Both the position numbers and the translations under genes were made by a program. Source: Edwardsiella piscicida (GTDB lineage Bacteria > Pseudomonadota > Gammaproteobacteria > Enterobacterales > Enterobacteriaceae). Taken from it: a DNA stretch of 64,000 bases. Below are positions 22,372-33,501 of this stretch, in pieces. Position 1 is the first letter of the stretch, and each line of letters starts with the position of its first letter. Where the stretch lies: assembly GCF_001896205.1 (NCBI RefSeq), contig NZ_MPNU01000001.1:1336427-1400426 (forward strand). The letters are read 5' to 3'. The notes below the pieces were generated by a model. That model did not search any database, was not told the DNA's origin, and saw only the letters and a list, made by a program, of their open reading frames with translations.

Positions 22372-23151
22372 TCAGCCGGCGCTCTGGCTCCCGCAGATCT
22401 CGCACGCCGGGCTGGCGGTCAGCGCCATGCTGCGCCACTGTGAGGCCATGGCGTCGTACAGCATCAGGCGCCCGCGCGGGATCTCCCCAAAGCGACACAG
22501 CAGCTTGATGCATTCCATGGCCTGGGTCGCGCCGATGATCCCGACCAGCGGCGACATGACGCCCGCCTCAACGCAGGTGAGGGCGTTAGCGCCGAACAGG
22601 CGGCTCAGACAGCGATAGCAGGGCTCGCCCGGCTGGTAGGTGAAGACGCAGACCTGCCCCTCCATACGGATGGCCGCGCCGGAGATCAGCGGAGTCGCCG
22701 CGCCGCGGCACAGGCGGTTGAGGCACTCGCGGGTTTCGACGTTATCGGTGCAGTCCAGCACGGCGTCGACCTGCGCTATCTGCTGCGCCAGCGCGGTATC
22801 ATCCAGGCGATGGGCGACGGCGGTCAGCTGAATGTGGGGGTTGATATCGGCCAGCGCTTGCCGGGCCGAGGCCACTTTATCCATCCCGATGCGCGCGTCC
22901 GTATGCAGGATTTGCCGCTGCAGGTTAGACAGCGAGACGGTATCGAAGTCGAGCAGCGTCAGGTGGCCGACGCCGGCCGCCGCCAGGTACTGAGCGGCGG
23001 CGCAGCCCAGCCCGCCGAGGCCGACGATCAGCACTCGGCTGGCCTTGAGGCGCTCCTGGCCGTCAAAGTCAAAGCCGCGCAGTACGATTTGGCGGTTATA
23101 GCGCAGGGTTTCCGCATCGCTCAGCGGAGGCAGCGGTACAGGATCGCCCAT
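22372..23151 (-). CDS. moeB: Molybdopterin-synthase adenylyltransferase MoeB
   Basis: Adenylates the C-terminus of MoaD so that it can be sulfurated for molybdopterin synthesis. 259 aa (E. coli 249; the N-terminus is longer). The nucleotide-binding GLGGLG is at 44-49, followed by DFDTVSLSNLQRQ. Two zinc-binding CxxC pairs are present (CYRC and CEIC). It starts one base after the moeA stop, so moeA-moeB form one transcript. Confidence 0.97.
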   Translation of the reverse strand: MGDPVPLPPLSDAETLRYNRQIVLRGFDFDGQERLKASRVLIVGLGGLGCAAAQYLAAAGVGHLTLLDFDTVSLSNLQRQILHTDARIGMDKVASARQALADINPHIQLTAVAHRLDDTALAQQIAQVDAVLDCTDNVETRECLNRLCRGAATPLISGAAIRMEGQVCVFTYQPGEPCYRCLSRLFGANALTCVEAGVMSPLVGIIGATQAMECIKLLCRFGEIPRGRLMLYDAMASQWRSMALTASPACEICGSQSAG

Positions 23152-23152
23152 C

Positions 23153-24391
23153 TCAGCTCCTCAGCAGCGGGTTGAACAGCTCGACATCCACCGTCTCGCC
23201 GGCGGCGACGGCGCCGCGCTCACGCTCCAGCACGATAAAGGCATTGGCCGCGGCGAAGGAGCTGAAAACGTGGGACCCCTGATGACCGGTACTGCGCACC
23301 TCCAGCTCTCCCTGGGCATTGCTGCTGACGATGCCGCGCTGAAAGTCGAGACGCCCCGGCGCCTTTTTCAGCGGGCTCAGGGTGCGGGCCTTCAGACGCG
23401 GCGGCGCCTGCCAGTGGCTATGGCCGGAGAGACGCGCCAGCAGCGGCTGCACCAGCTGATAGAACGTGACGGCGGCGGAGACCGGGTTGCCCGGCAGACC
23501 GCAGAACAGCGCGTGGCGCAGGCGGCCAAAGGCAAAGGGTTTTCCCGGCTTCATCGCCAGCTTCCAAAAGCTGATGGTACCGACCTCATCGAGGATCTGT
23601 TTAGTGAAGTCGGCCTCGCCAACGGAGACGCCGCCGCTGCTGATCACCAGATCGGCCTGCGCATCGGCGCGGCGGAAGGCGTCGCGCAGCGCCTGCGGAT
23701 CGTCGCGGACGATGCCCAGATCGAGGATGTCACAGCCCATCTGTTTGAGCATCAGGGTAACGGCAAAGCGGTTGGTATCGTAGATTTGCCCCGCCGCCAG
23801 CGCGCTGCCGACCGGCTGCAGCTCATCGCCGGTGGAAAACAGCGCGACGCGCAGGCGGCGTAGGACTCGGACGTGGGCGATCCCCAGCGAGGCCAGCAGC
23901 GGCAGCTCGGCGCAGCCCAGGCGTACGCCGGCGTCCAGCACCACGGCGCCGCGGCGGATATCTTCGCCCACCAGGCGAATATTTTGCCCCGGCTGCGCGG
24001 GATGGCTAAAGCTGACGCCCTGCTCCCCCAGCTGGGCCTGCTCCTGCATGATCACCGCCTCGGCTCCCGCCGGCACGGCGGCACCGGTCATGATGCGTAT
24101 GGCGCTGTGCGCCGGCCAGTCGCCTTGAAACGGTGCGCCGGCAAACGCCTTACCGGCGATGGGCAGCGGCTGAGCGCTGCCCAGATCGGCCAGCCGTACG
24201 GCATAGCCGTCCATCGCGGAGTTGGCAAAGGGCGGTACATCCAGCGGTGAGACAATGGGCTGTGCGCTGATGCGCCCGGCGGCGTCGGCCAGGGAGACCT
24301 CTTCGTCATCGGCGATCGGCTGAGCGTCGTTCAGCAGTCGATCCAGCGCCTGTTGCAGGGAAAGCAGATCCGGGGGGGTACAACAATCCAT
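23153..24391 (-). CDS. moeA: Molybdopterin molybdenumtransferase MoeA
   Basis: Inserts molybdate into adenylated molybdopterin. The 412 aa align with E. coli MoeA (411) throughout. Typical stretches are [42 protein letters not shown] and GLPGNPVSA. The start at 24391 is chosen by alignment; the frame stays open upstream to 24544, but that extension does not look like MoeA. First gene of the moeA-moeB operon, divergent from folE. Confidence 0.96.
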   Translation of the reverse strand: MDCCTPPDLLSLQQALDRLLNDAQPIADDEEVSLADAAGRISAQPIVSPLDVPPFANSAMDGYAVRLADLGSAQPLPIAGKAFAGAPFQGDWPAHSAIRIMTGAAVPAGAEAVIMQEQAQLGEQGVSFSHPAQPGQNIRLVGEDIRRGAVVLDAGVRLGCAELPLLASLGIAHVRVLRRLRVALFSTGDELQPVGSALAAGQIYDTNRFAVTLMLKQMGCDILDLGIVRDDPQALRDAFRRADAQADLVISSGGVSVGEADFTKQILDEVGTISFWKLAMKPGKPFAFGRLRHALFCGLPGNPVSAAVTFYQLVQPLLARLSGHSHWQAPPRLKARTLSPLKKAPGRLDFQRGIVSSNAQGELEVRSTGHQGSHVFSSFAAANAFIVLERERGAVAAGETVDVELFNPLLRS

Positions 24392-24853
24392 CGTAATCTC
24401 CGACGTGATCACCCGCCGGCGGCGGGATGATAAGTAAACGGTGGGCCCATTATGGCAGATTATCGCCCTGGGGAGAATCTGACCCGGCCGTGCGGCGCGG
24501 GGGAGGGCGCTTTGCGCAGCGGCGCGGATTTCTGCGATAGGCAATAACGAATTTACCGCGCGCGATCACGGGCGACAGCGGCGCCCGGCGCGGGTGAGCC
24601 AGCGCGCCGGCGTCGCGCTGGAATACACGGATCGCGCGCTTGGCCGTCGGCAGAGGGGATTGCGCTGGATTAAGGCGCCGGACTTCACTACAGTGGGAGA
24701 CAACGCATTGCCGTGATCTGTATCATGTTAGGCCGTGTTCCGTAACGACGCGGCGCAATATCGGTGCAGAGCCAGAATGGCATCATCGGTGTGGGGAGGC
24801 TGGCGCGGGGCCGATGTTCCGGCGCAGAGATAAGAAGTATCGGGAGATAAGTG
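24392..24853. other. Intergenic region between moeA and folE
   Basis: About 460 bases separating two divergent genes and therefore holding both promoters. No site could be assigned with confidence and no separate gene is convincing. Confidence 0.5.
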
Positions 24854-25516
24854 ATGTCATCGCTAAGTAAAGAAGCTGCACTGGTGCACGAGGCGCTGCT
24901 GGCGCGTGGGCTGGAAACCCCGCTGCGCGGTGAGCCGCTGGCGCGCGATACGCGTAAGGCACAGATTGAGGCGCACATGACCGAAGTCATGAGACTGTTG
25001 AATCTGGATCTGTCGGATGACAGCCTGGCGGAGACGCCGTCGCGGATCGCCAAAATGTACGTGGACGAAATTTTTTCCGGACTGGATTACGCTAACTTCC
25101 CTAAAATCACCATTATTGAAAATAAAATGCATGTCGATGAGATGGTGACGGTGCGCGATATTACGCTGACCAGCACCTGCGAACACCATTTCGTCACCAT
25201 CGACGGTAAGGCGACGGTCGCCTATATCCCGAAAGAGGGGGTAATTGGGCTGTCCAAGATCAACCGGATTGTCCGCTTTTTCGCCCAGCGTCCGCAGGTG
25301 CAGGAGCGTTTGACCCAGCAAATTCTGGTGGCGCTGCAGACGCTGTTGGGGACCAAGAACGTCGCCGTCTCCATCGATGCGGTGCACTACTGCGTCAAGG
25401 CCCGCGGCGTACGCGATGCGACCAGCGCGACCACCACCACCTCGCTTGGCGGGCTGTTTAAAACCAGTCAAAATACCCGGCAGGAGTTTCTGCGCGCGGT
25501 GCGCCACCACGTCTAG
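24854..25516 (+). CDS. folE: GTP cyclohydrolase I
   Basis: First step of tetrahydrofolate synthesis: GTP to 7,8-dihydroneopterin triphosphate. 220 aa, nearly identical to E. coli FolE from [15 protein letters not shown]. Zinc ligands C109, H112 and C180 and the catalytic H111 are all present ([16 protein letters not shown]). A GTG three bases upstream is in frame; ATG 24854 matches the family start. Co-directional with yeiB 73 bases downstream, as in E. coli. Confidence 0.98.
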   Translation: MSSLSKEAALVHEALLARGLETPLRGEPLARDTRKAQIEAHMTEVMRLLNLDLSDDSLAETPSRIAKMYVDEIFSGLDYANFPKITIIENKMHVDEMVTVRDITLTSTCEHHFVTIDGKATVAYIPKEGVIGLSKINRIVRFFAQRPQVQERLTQQILVALQTLLGTKNVAVSIDAVHYCVKARGVRDATSATTTTSLGGLFKTSQNTRQEFLRAVRHHV

Positions 25517-25534
25517 CGCGGGCTCAGGAAACAT

Positions 25535-25563
25535 GAGAACGCCGGCGCGATGCCGGCGTTCTC
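25535..25563 (+). other. Perfect 12-bp hairpin between folE and yeiB
   Basis: GAGAACGCCGGC, 5-base loop, GCCGGCGTTCTC, with no T run after it. It sits inside the folE-yeiB gap. It could stabilise the folE transcript end or partly attenuate yeiB. Confidence 0.6.
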
Positions 25564-25589
25564 GTCTGTAAACCACGGAGAGGATCACC

Positions 25590-26762
25590 ATGGCCGAGAT
25601 GCCTGCGGCGGCGCAGCGGGGACGAGCGCCCCGGATCGCGGCGCTGGATGCCCTGCGCGGCCTCGCGCTGCTGGGGATCCTGCTGATGAATATCGTCGGC
25701 TTTGCCCTGCCAAAGGCGGCGTACCTGAACCCCGCCTATCAGGGGATCCCCTCCGCCTGGGATCAGGGGGTATGGCTGCTGCTCAGCCTGACGGTGCAGG
25801 GCAAGTTTCTGGCCCTGTTCGCGCTGCTGTTCGGCGCTGGCCTGCAGCTACAGCTGCCGCGCGGCGGGCGCTGGATCCAGGCGCGTTTGGGATGGCTGAT
25901 GCTGTTTGGGCTGCTGCATACCCTGCTGCTGTGGGATGGCGACATTCTCCTGGCCTATGGCCTGATCGGCCTGATGTGCTGGCGGACGATCCGCGACGCC
26001 GATTCGGCCCGCGCTCTGCTGTACCGCGGGGCGACGCTGTATGCCGTCGGGCTGGGGATGCTGCTGCTGCTGGCCGCGATGAGCCGCGCGGAGCCACACG
26101 GCTTTTGGCAGGTCGGCTATGCCGAGATCCAGTATGAGACCTACTGGAAGCTGCGCGGGGGCGTCGAGGCCTGGCGTAACCGCAGCGAGCTGTTGATAAG
26201 CAATCTGCTGGCGCTGGCGGTGCAGTATGGCTGGCAGCTGTGCGGCGTGATGCTGCTGGGCGCGGGACTGATGCGCTGCGGTTGGCTGCGCGGCCGCTTT
26301 TCCTCTGCCCACTACCGGCGCTGCGGGGCCGGGCTGCTGCTGAGCGGGCTGGCGCTTCAGGCGCTGGGCAGTGGTCTGCAGTGGTATCTGCGCTGGGACT
26401 TTCGCTGGTGCGGCTACCTGCTACAGCTGCCCGGTGAGCTGGCGGCGCCGCTGATGATGCTGGGCTATGTGGCGCTGATCTACGCCGCTTGGCCGCGCCT
26501 GTCGCGCTGGCGGCTGACCGCCGCGCTGCAGCGGGTTGGGCGTATGGCCCTGAGCAACTATCTGCTGCAGACGCTGATCTGCACTACGCTGTTTTATCGA
26601 TGGGGGCTGTTCAATCACGCCGGGCGCGCGGCGCTGCTGCTGTGGGTGCCGCCGGTGTGGGGGGGCTGTCTGCTGTTTGCGACGCTCTGGCTGCGCGTCT
26701 TCCGTCAGGGGCCCGTAGAGTGGCTGTGGCGCCGTCTGACCGGACTGTCTCTGCGCGTCTGA
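25590..26762 (+). CDS. yeiB: YeiB-like DUF418 membrane protein
   Basis: Polytopic inner-membrane protein of the DUF418 family, 390 aa, function unknown. It opens with RIAALDALRGLALLGILLMNI, the typical DUF418 start. The C-terminal DUF418 domain ends in GRMALSNYLLQT...LLWVPPVWGG. About ten hydrophobic segments. The start follows GGAGAGGATCACC. Second gene after folE, the arrangement found in E. coli. Confidence 0.92.
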   Translation: MAEMPAAAQRGRAPRIAALDALRGLALLGILLMNIVGFALPKAAYLNPAYQGIPSAWDQGVWLLLSLTVQGKFLALFALLFGAGLQLQLPRGGRWIQARLGWLMLFGLLHTLLLWDGDILLAYGLIGLMCWRTIRDADSARALLYRGATLYAVGLGMLLLLAAMSRAEPHGFWQVGYAEIQYETYWKLRGGVEAWRNRSELLISNLLALAVQYGWQLCGVMLLGAGLMRCGWLRGRFSSAHYRRCGAGLLLSGLALQALGSGLQWYLRWDFRWCGYLLQLPGELAAPLMMLGYVALIYAAWPRLSRWRLTAALQRVGRMALSNYLLQTLICTTLFYRWGLFNHAGRAALLLWVPPVWGGCLLFATLWLRVFRQGPVEWLWRRLTGLSLRV

Positions 26763-27390
26763 GGACGCGGGGGCCCCCGACGTCGCCCCAGCATATTCTA
26801 CAAGTCGTAATTGTCAATTTCGCTATTGCGCTTGACCTCCTCTCGTACAGCCATTAAAAATAACAGGCTTCTATTTTTATCTTTACTGCAGGATTTATCC
26901 TGCGGTTTTTATTCTTTTTATGTTTGTATTCAGCGCTATTTACCTCAGTCCTAGCGTGATTTTTTCTGAGGTTTATTTTATTTCCGTGATCAAGATCTTA
27001 TTATAATAATTTGATTTTTATAAATAAATTTAACGCACTGCGTTTTTTGCATCACCGTGATGACGCGATATTATTTAAATATAAAATATTTAACCTAGAA
27101 AGCGCGGTGCCCGCGTTTATTCGCATTGTGCCGCGGGATAGGTTTTATGATCCGCCGCATCGGTGATGCTGCAGCGTTAAAACGACGGAAGGTGTTAGGT
27201 TATCACCTGTTGGATAATCACCGATTGTGAGCGACACCCTACGCGGGGAGTCGTCCCGATCGGAATGGTTTCCGATTCACGCCGTCATACTCCGCGCCGC
27301 TGGCCGTGGGCGCGCGTGAGGCCGGTCTGCCCTCTGCTGCGGATGGCACCTTGTCCATTGGATCGTTTTTTTAGGGTATCGGTCAACGTG
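26763..27390. other. AT-rich regulatory region between yeiB and the EAL gene
   Basis: About 630 bases. 26800-27110 is strikingly AT-rich with A/T runs, unlike the surrounding genes, and could bind H-NS-type proteins. Near 27200 are repeated TTATCACC/TAATCACC motifs. A frame open upstream to 27265 precedes the EAL gene but lacks a credible start signal. Confidence 0.5.
26886..26912 (+). terminator. Probable terminator after yeiB
   Basis: GCAGGA, loop TTTA, TCCTGC, then GGTTTTTATT. Short stem with a T run, 125 bases after yeiB. Confidence 0.55.
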
Positions 27391-29592
27391 ATGCAAAGAG
27401 TCACCCGTTGCTTAGGTCAATATGCGCTGCCTGCCTCGCTCAGCGTACTGCTGCTGCCGCTGACCTGGTTTTTCTCCCCCCACGCCGTCGTCAATGGCCA
27501 GGCGCTATTTCTGCTGCCGTTGCCGATGGCGCTCGCCGCCGCGCTGGTCATGCTGTTTGGCCCGCGGGCGTTGCCCTCCCTGTCGCTGGCGCTGCTGCTG
27601 TTCGCGCTGCTATTGCCCTCGCTCTCTTTCGCCGGGGCCCTCGCGCTGGGCTGTGCGCTGCTGCTGCCGCTGTCGCCGATCGCCCACCTCAGCCAGCGTC
27701 TGCTGGGAAAGCGCGGGCGCTGCGATCTTAATCGGGGCGGGGGGACGCGGCTGGCGATCCGCCTGCTGGGGTTCGGCCTGTTTTATCCCATCGGCAGCTG
27801 GCTGATGATGCTGCTGGGCGGTACGCTGATGACGCCGCTGTCGATAGGTACCGCCGCCGCGCCGCCGCGGGATCTCCCCTTTGCTCTGCTGGCGCTGGAG
27901 GGCATGATCCTGAGCTGCGTAGCGCTGACGCCGGCGCTGTATTACCTGCTGCGTATGCTGCTCAACCCCGGCAGTCTGCGGGCCTTTCTCCTCGACTGCC
28001 GGCGCGCGCTGCGGCGCGACATTCGCGGCCTGTTTTTACCGATCTATGTCGCGGCGATGGGGGCGCTCTGTTTCCCGCCGGCGTCCCACGTCAATCTGGG
28101 CTATCTGACGCCGCTGCTGTTCGTGCTGTTTGTCTTTGCGTCGTTCCATTTCCGCTACCGAGCGGTGCTGCTGCTGTGGGCGCTGACGGTGCTGGGACTC
28201 CTGGCCTGCAGCGCTAATTTTATCCAGCTGGGCAACCGCCATTATCAGCTGGCCTTCCTGTCATCCGCGCTGATCGCCTTTAGCATCGCCTTGGTTTATA
28301 TGGCACAGGTGATTACGCGCAACGACAGGATGCGCCGCCTGTACCTGCGTCTGCGTCTACGTCTGCGTCTGCGACGGCGCGACGGGCTGGTCGATCTCCC
28401 TAACTTCCGCGCCCTGAATGATTATCTGGCGCGTCGCCCTTGCGGCACCCTGTGCATTCTGCGCTTGAGTAACCTGGATATTCTGAGCCGGTGCCACGGC
28501 ATGACGATGCGAGCGGCGACCAAAAGCCAGCTGGCGGCGCATCTGGCACCCCTGCTGCGGCCCGGGGAGCGGGTGTACCAGATGCCGGGGGCGGAGCTGT
28601 TGATCTACCTGCAGGCCGACGCCGATCTGCCGCGCATTAACGCCATTCGCGCGACGCTGATAGCGCAGGCGCTGGTGTGGCAGCAGCATCCGGTGACGCT
28701 GCAGTATGGCGTGGCGTACTCTCCGTTCGATGCCCATCGTCAGTCGATCCACGCCGTGGTGGGGCAACTGAGCTACCTGGCGGAGCGGGCCTGTCGGGAC
28801 AATGTGATCCTCCCGCTGTACGGCAATGAGGCCGACGCCAACGCCGCGGTGAACGAACAGGTCTTCTGGCTGCAGAAGATCACCCGCGCGCTGCAGGAGA
28901 ATGCGCTGCTGCTGTATGCCCAGCCCATCGTCCACCGCGAGGGGCAGCGTTATTATGAGATCCTGGCCCGGCTGCAGGACGGTGAGCAGCTGGTGCTGCC
29001 GGGGAAATTCATTCCTTTTATCACCGCGTTCAACCTGTGCGCGCAGTTTGATCTGCTGATCATCGAAAACGTGGTGCGCCATATTCACCGCGCCGGGCTG
29101 GACAGCTCCAGCACCTGTTTTTCGGTAAACCTGATGCCGCTGACGCTGATGCAAAACGGCGTGGCCGCGCAGATCATCGCCCTGTTTGAGCGTTATCAGG
29201 TGCGGCCGCAGGCGGTGATCTTTGAGATCACCGAACAACAGTATTTACTGGATGAAAACGCCGCGCTGGAGACGGTGCGCGCCCTGCGCGACTACTGCTT
29301 TAAGATCGCCATCGACGATTTCGGCACCGGGCTCTCCAACTATCAGCGCCTGAAGTACCTTAACGCGGACGTGGTGAAGATCGACGGTATGTTTGTCAAA
29401 GATATCGTCAGCAGCTCGCTAGACCGTCTGATCATCAAGTCTATCTGCGATATCGCCCGTGAGCGGCAGCTGCAGGTGGTTGCCGAGTATGTTGAATCGC
29501 GTGAGCAGATGGAGATTCTGTGCAGTCTGGGGGTGCAGTATCTGCAAGGCTTTTTGCTGGGCGAGCCGCGCCCGCTGGCGCAGGCGCTGTAG
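27391..29592 (+). CDS. pdeA: Membrane-bound cyclic-di-GMP phosphodiesterase, PdeA (YfeA)-like
   Basis: Predicted to hydrolyse c-di-GMP at the inner membrane. 733 aa from the ATG at 27391. The N-terminal half (about 1-320) is a multi-helix sensor of MASE1 type. It is followed by a Leu-Arg repeat, a degenerate GGDEF domain with no GGDEF motif, and a C-terminal EAL domain. Catalytic residues look intact: EIL at 523-525, FSVNLMP, FEITE, DDFGTG from 642, VKIDG, VAEYVES and QGFLLGEP. Segments such as DLPNFRALNDYL correspond to E. coli PdeA/YfeA (VHLPNVRALNRAL). Likely lowers c-di-GMP and so affects motility or biofilm; the signal sensed is unknown. Confidence 0.88.
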   Translation: MQRVTRCLGQYALPASLSVLLLPLTWFFSPHAVVNGQALFLLPLPMALAAALVMLFGPRALPSLSLALLLFALLLPSLSFAGALALGCALLLPLSPIAHLSQRLLGKRGRCDLNRGGGTRLAIRLLGFGLFYPIGSWLMMLLGGTLMTPLSIGTAAAPPRDLPFALLALEGMILSCVALTPALYYLLRMLLNPGSLRAFLLDCRRALRRDIRGLFLPIYVAAMGALCFPPASHVNLGYLTPLLFVLFVFASFHFRYRAVLLLWALTVLGLLACSANFIQLGNRHYQLAFLSSALIAFSIALVYMAQVITRNDRMRRLYLRLRLRLRLRRRDGLVDLPNFRALNDYLARRPCGTLCILRLSNLDILSRCHGMTMRAATKSQLAAHLAPLLRPGERVYQMPGAELLIYLQADADLPRINAIRATLIAQALVWQQHPVTLQYGVAYSPFDAHRQSIHAVVGQLSYLAERACRDNVILPLYGNEADANAAVNEQVFWLQKITRALQENALLLYAQPIVHREGQRYYEILARLQDGEQLVLPGKFIPFITAFNLCAQFDLLIIENVVRHIHRAGLDSSSTCFSVNLMPLTLMQNGVAAQIIALFERYQVRPQAVIFEITEQQYLLDENAALETVRALRDYCFKIAIDDFGTGLSNYQRLKYLNADVVKIDGMFVKDIVSSSLDRLIIKSICDIARERQLQVVAEYVESREQMEILCSLGVQYLQGFLLGEPRPLAQAL
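28345..28374 (+). repeat. Hexamer repeat CTGCGT inside pdeA
   Basis: Five tandem near-identical hexamers encoding alternating Leu-Arg, at the junction between the last membrane helix and the cytoplasmic domains. Confidence 0.8.
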
Positions 29593-29609
29593 CGCGCGAT
29601 CTGCGCCGG

Positions 29610-30377
<768 letters not shown>

Positions 30378-30521
30378 CTACTTTACCCGCCGACGCGGCG
30401 CAAGCCATAAGGCGCGCGCGCAGGGCGGATGGCGGTTATTTGCGCAGGAAAGTGCTCCGGGCCGCAAGGGCGCGAGGGCGAGGTGGGCGGTGGCCCGTGA
30501 CGGGACACCGCAGGGGGGCCG

Positions 30522-32219
30522 TTAGAACGAGGTTCGCTTATAGCTACGGTATATCGGCAGCCAGAAGTTATGGTCAATGGCCTGCAGCAGCGCCTCGTCT
30601 GAGGTCAGCACTGCGACGCCCTGGCGCTGGGCCGCCTTGGCGACCTGAAAGGCGATGTCGCGTGAAACCTGCTGGATATCCTTCAGATCCGGTAGCAGGG
30701 GGCCGTGGCCGTCGCGCGCCAGCGGCGAGCTGTCGGCCAGCGCGCGGCTGGCGGCCATCAGCATGCCGTCGGTCACCCGCCGCGCACCGCTGGCCAGGAC
30801 GCCCAGGCCGATGCCGGGGAAGATATAGGCGTTGTTACACTGGGCTATCGGGTAGCGCTCTCCCTGATAGAGCACCGGGTCGAAGGGGCTGCCGCTGGCG
30901 ACCAGCGCCGCGCCATCGGTCCAGTTGATGATATCCTCTGGACGGGCCTCTACCCGGGAGGTGGGGTTGGAGAGCGGCATGATGATGGGGCGGGGGCAGT
31001 GGCTGTGCATTTCGCGCACGATCGCCTCGCTGAACAGCCCCGGCTGACCCGATACGCCGATCAGCACCGTGGGGTGGGCGTTGCGTACCACGTCGAGCAG
31101 GGAGATCCCCTCGCTCTCCGTCTGCCATCCGGCCAGCGCCTGCTGTTTTTGTACCAGGCGGCTCTGGAAGTCGAGCAGGTTGGGCAGGCGATCGGTTAGC
31201 AGTCCGAAGCGATCGACCATGAAGATGCGCGCCCGCGCCTCTTCGTCGCTCAGCCCCTCGGCGATCATCTGGGCGATGATCTGTTCCGCGATGCCGCATC
31301 CGGCAGATCCGGCGCCGAGGAAGGTAATGGTCTGATCGCGCAGACGACTGCCGGCGGCGCGACTGGCGGCGATCAGGCTGCCTAGGGTGACGGCCGCGGT
31401 GCCCTGAATGTCGTCGTTAAAGCAGCAGAGCTGATCGCGATAGCGGCTCAGCAGCGGCATGGCGTTTTTCTGAGCGAAGTCCTCAAACTGCAGCAGAACA
31501 TCCGGCCAGCGGCGCTTGACCGCCTGAATGAACGCCTCGACGAACGCGTTATATTCATCGCCGGTGATGCGCGGGTGGCGCCAGCCCATATACAGCGGAT
31601 CGTTGAGGCGCTGTGGGTTATTGGTGCCGACGTCCAGCACCACGGGCAGAGTATAGGCCGGGCTGATGCCGCCGCAGGCGGTGTACAGCGACAGTTTACC
31701 GATAGGGATCCCCATGCCGCCGATGCCCTGATCGCCCAGGCCGAGGATGCGCTCGCCATCGGTGACCACGATCACCTTTACGTTCTGCTTGGTGGCGTTT
31801 TGCAGCATGTCATCGATGCGATCGCGGTTGGGATAGGCGATAAACAGCCCGCGGGCGCGTCGGTAGATATCGGAAAAGTGCTCACAGGCCTCACCGACCG
31901 TCGGGGTATAGATGATGGGCATCATCTCGCTAAGGTGGCCGCGCAGCAGGCGGTAGAACAGGGTCTCGTTGGTGTCCTGAATATTGCGCAGGTAGATATG
32001 CTGCGCGGTGGCGTTCTGAAAATCGCAAAACTGGCGATAGGCGCGCTCAACCTGCTCTTCGATGGTTTCGATGGCCTCAGGCAACAGGCCGCTCAGGTTA
32101 AAGTTATTGCGCTCTTCTTCGCTGAAGGCGCTGCCTTTATTCAACAGCGGGAATTCAAGCAGGATGGGGCCGGCATAGGGAATATACAGCGGACGTTTAC
32201 TTTCGTGTTCCAGATCCAT
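30522..32219 (-). CDS. maeA: NAD-dependent malic enzyme
   Basis: Oxidative decarboxylation of malate to pyruvate with NAD+. 565 aa, equal to E. coli MaeA (SfcA). Malic-enzyme signature [13 protein letters not shown] is near residue 100. The substrate and metal segment is FEDFAQKNA...FNDDIQGTA, and the NAD-binding Rossmann motif is GAGSAG. Its own 200-base upstream gap separates it from cdd, so independent transcription is likely. Confidence 0.97.
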   Translation of the reverse strand: MDLEHESKRPLYIPYAGPILLEFPLLNKGSAFSEEERNNFNLSGLLPEAIETIEEQVERAYRQFCDFQNATAQHIYLRNIQDTNETLFYRLLRGHLSEMMPIIYTPTVGEACEHFSDIYRRARGLFIAYPNRDRIDDMLQNATKQNVKVIVVTDGERILGLGDQGIGGMGIPIGKLSLYTACGGISPAYTLPVVLDVGTNNPQRLNDPLYMGWRHPRITGDEYNAFVEAFIQAVKRRWPDVLLQFEDFAQKNAMPLLSRYRDQLCCFNDDIQGTAAVTLGSLIAASRAAGSRLRDQTITFLGAGSAGCGIAEQIIAQMIAEGLSDEEARARIFMVDRFGLLTDRLPNLLDFQSRLVQKQQALAGWQTESEGISLLDVVRNAHPTVLIGVSGQPGLFSEAIVREMHSHCPRPIIMPLSNPTSRVEARPEDIINWTDGAALVASGSPFDPVLYQGERYPIAQCNNAYIFPGIGLGVLASGARRVTDGMLMAASRALADSSPLARDGHGPLLPDLKDIQQVSRDIAFQVAKAAQRQGVAVLTSDEALLQAIDHNFWLPIYRSYKRTSF

Positions 32220-32419
32220 AAGTACGCTCTTATGTTAACGGGATGAAATAACACGCTGAAGATCCTAAAAGAGAGAGCGCCATTGTTCAATGTTTGTTAT
32301 CAAAACTATTCATTTAATATATGTTTCGTAACAATGATTTTGGCGCGCGAAAGTGACGGCGGAGAGGGAACGCGTGGCGGTCACACGCCAAGGCTCCCAG
32401 GGGAGCCCTGGCGCCAGGG

Positions 32420-33307
32420 TTACAGCGGATGGTGCTGCAGATCGTCGCAGCCCAGCGCCTGCAGGGTGGCGCGCGTCGCCGCATACTGCGACAGGGGCGC
32501 CTGACGGGACTCCACCAGCGCGGCCCGGCGGATAGCGTCGACGCTGTCGCCGGACATGTTCAGCAGGATCAGGGCGGCCTGCAGCGGCGGCAGGCTGGGA
32601 TTAAAGGCGGCATTTTCCGCATAGCGGCCGGCATAGACGGCGCGGTCGGTTTCGACTGCCACGCCGCTGTAGGCCTGGCTGTACGGCGCATGGCTGGCGT
32701 TGGCGGCGTCCAGGGCGGCCTGCAGCAGGGGATCGCCGGCGGCATTGTCTAGCGCCAGTCCGTGATGGGTCGCGTCCAGCAGCAGGGTTTTTATCTGCAG
32801 ATCGCGCGGGCCAAAGGCATCGGGCAGGTAGTCGCCCAGCGTGGCGGCGCGGCGGCCCGGCAGATGGATCGGCAGCGCGGTACCGCTGTTCAGTTCATTC
32901 ATAAACTGGCGGCAGTGACCGCAGGGCGTGCAGTTAACGGTGATCGACGCCAGCGCCGTTTCGCCCCGTAGCCAGGCGTGGGTGATCGCGCACTGCTCCG
33001 CATGGATGGTCTGCTGCAGCGGTGCGCCGGAAAACTCCATATTGGCGCCGAAGTAGAGGTTACCGCTGGCGCCGTGGACGATCGCGCCGACCTGAAAATG
33101 CGAGATCGGCGTCAGGGCGCAGGCGGCGGCCAGCGGCAGCAGGGCAAAACTCAGGGCCTGGCGATCCAGGTGACAGGCATGACCAATAGCATCCACCTGG
33201 GCTGCGGTGATCACGGCGTTGAAGGTGTCAGACGCCATCACTGGCGTAAGCGCCGCCTGGAGTTCGGCAGGCAGCTGGCTGAATGCAGCGGCAAAGCGTG
33301 CGTGCAT
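32420..33307 (-). CDS. cdd: Cytidine deaminase
   Basis: Deaminates cytidine and deoxycytidine in pyrimidine salvage. 295 aa, the long two-domain form of E. coli. The catalytic HAE is H102-A103-E104, and zinc ligands C129 and C132 lie in PCGHC. Upstream is a good CRP site, matching the known CRP/CytR control of E. coli cdd. Same strand as sanA and maeA, as expected for this neighbourhood. Confidence 0.97.
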   Translation of the reverse strand: MHARFAAAFSQLPAELQAALTPVMASDTFNAVITAAQVDAIGHACHLDRQALSFALLPLAAACALTPISHFQVGAIVHGASGNLYFGANMEFSGAPLQQTIHAEQCAITHAWLRGETALASITVNCTPCGHCRQFMNELNSGTALPIHLPGRRAATLGDYLPDAFGPRDLQIKTLLLDATHHGLALDNAAGDPLLQAALDAANASHAPYSQAYSGVAVETDRAVYAGRYAENAAFNPSLPPLQAALILLNMSGDSVDAIRRAALVESRQAPLSQYAATRATLQALGCDDLQHHPL

Positions 33308-33337
33308 GGGAAAGCCTCTTATGAGTTACGGGAGGCT

Positions 33338-33380
33338 ATTGTAAGGAAGCGAATAGGTGACATTTGTGATAATAATCACT
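33338..33380 (-). promoter_or_regulatory. cdd promoter with CRP site
   Basis: On the minus strand the -10 is TACAAT (33338-33343). A CRP site TGTGA-N6-TCACT is at 33365-33380, centred about 40 bases before the expected start of transcription, the class II position. No clear -35 is present, as expected for CRP-dependent promoters. Confidence 0.65.
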
Positions 33381-33460
33381 TTTTTGATGCAATAACTGTA
33401 ATTTTGGTCTCGAATTAGAGATTTATTTCAACTTTTTTAACGTAAAAACGGTTGGCGAAG

Positions 33461-33488
33461 GCGGAGAGCGCCGATCGGCGCTCTCCGC
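33461..33488 (-). terminator. 28-bp perfect palindrome after yohK, probable terminator
   Basis: A 12-bp stem (GCGGAGAGCGCC) with a GATC centre, starting 14 bases after the yohK stop. On the minus strand a T-rich stretch follows about 12 bases later. Very stable hairpin; the delayed T run makes the terminator call tentative. Confidence 0.55.
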
Positions 33489-33501
33489 TGTGACAATGTT
33501 A

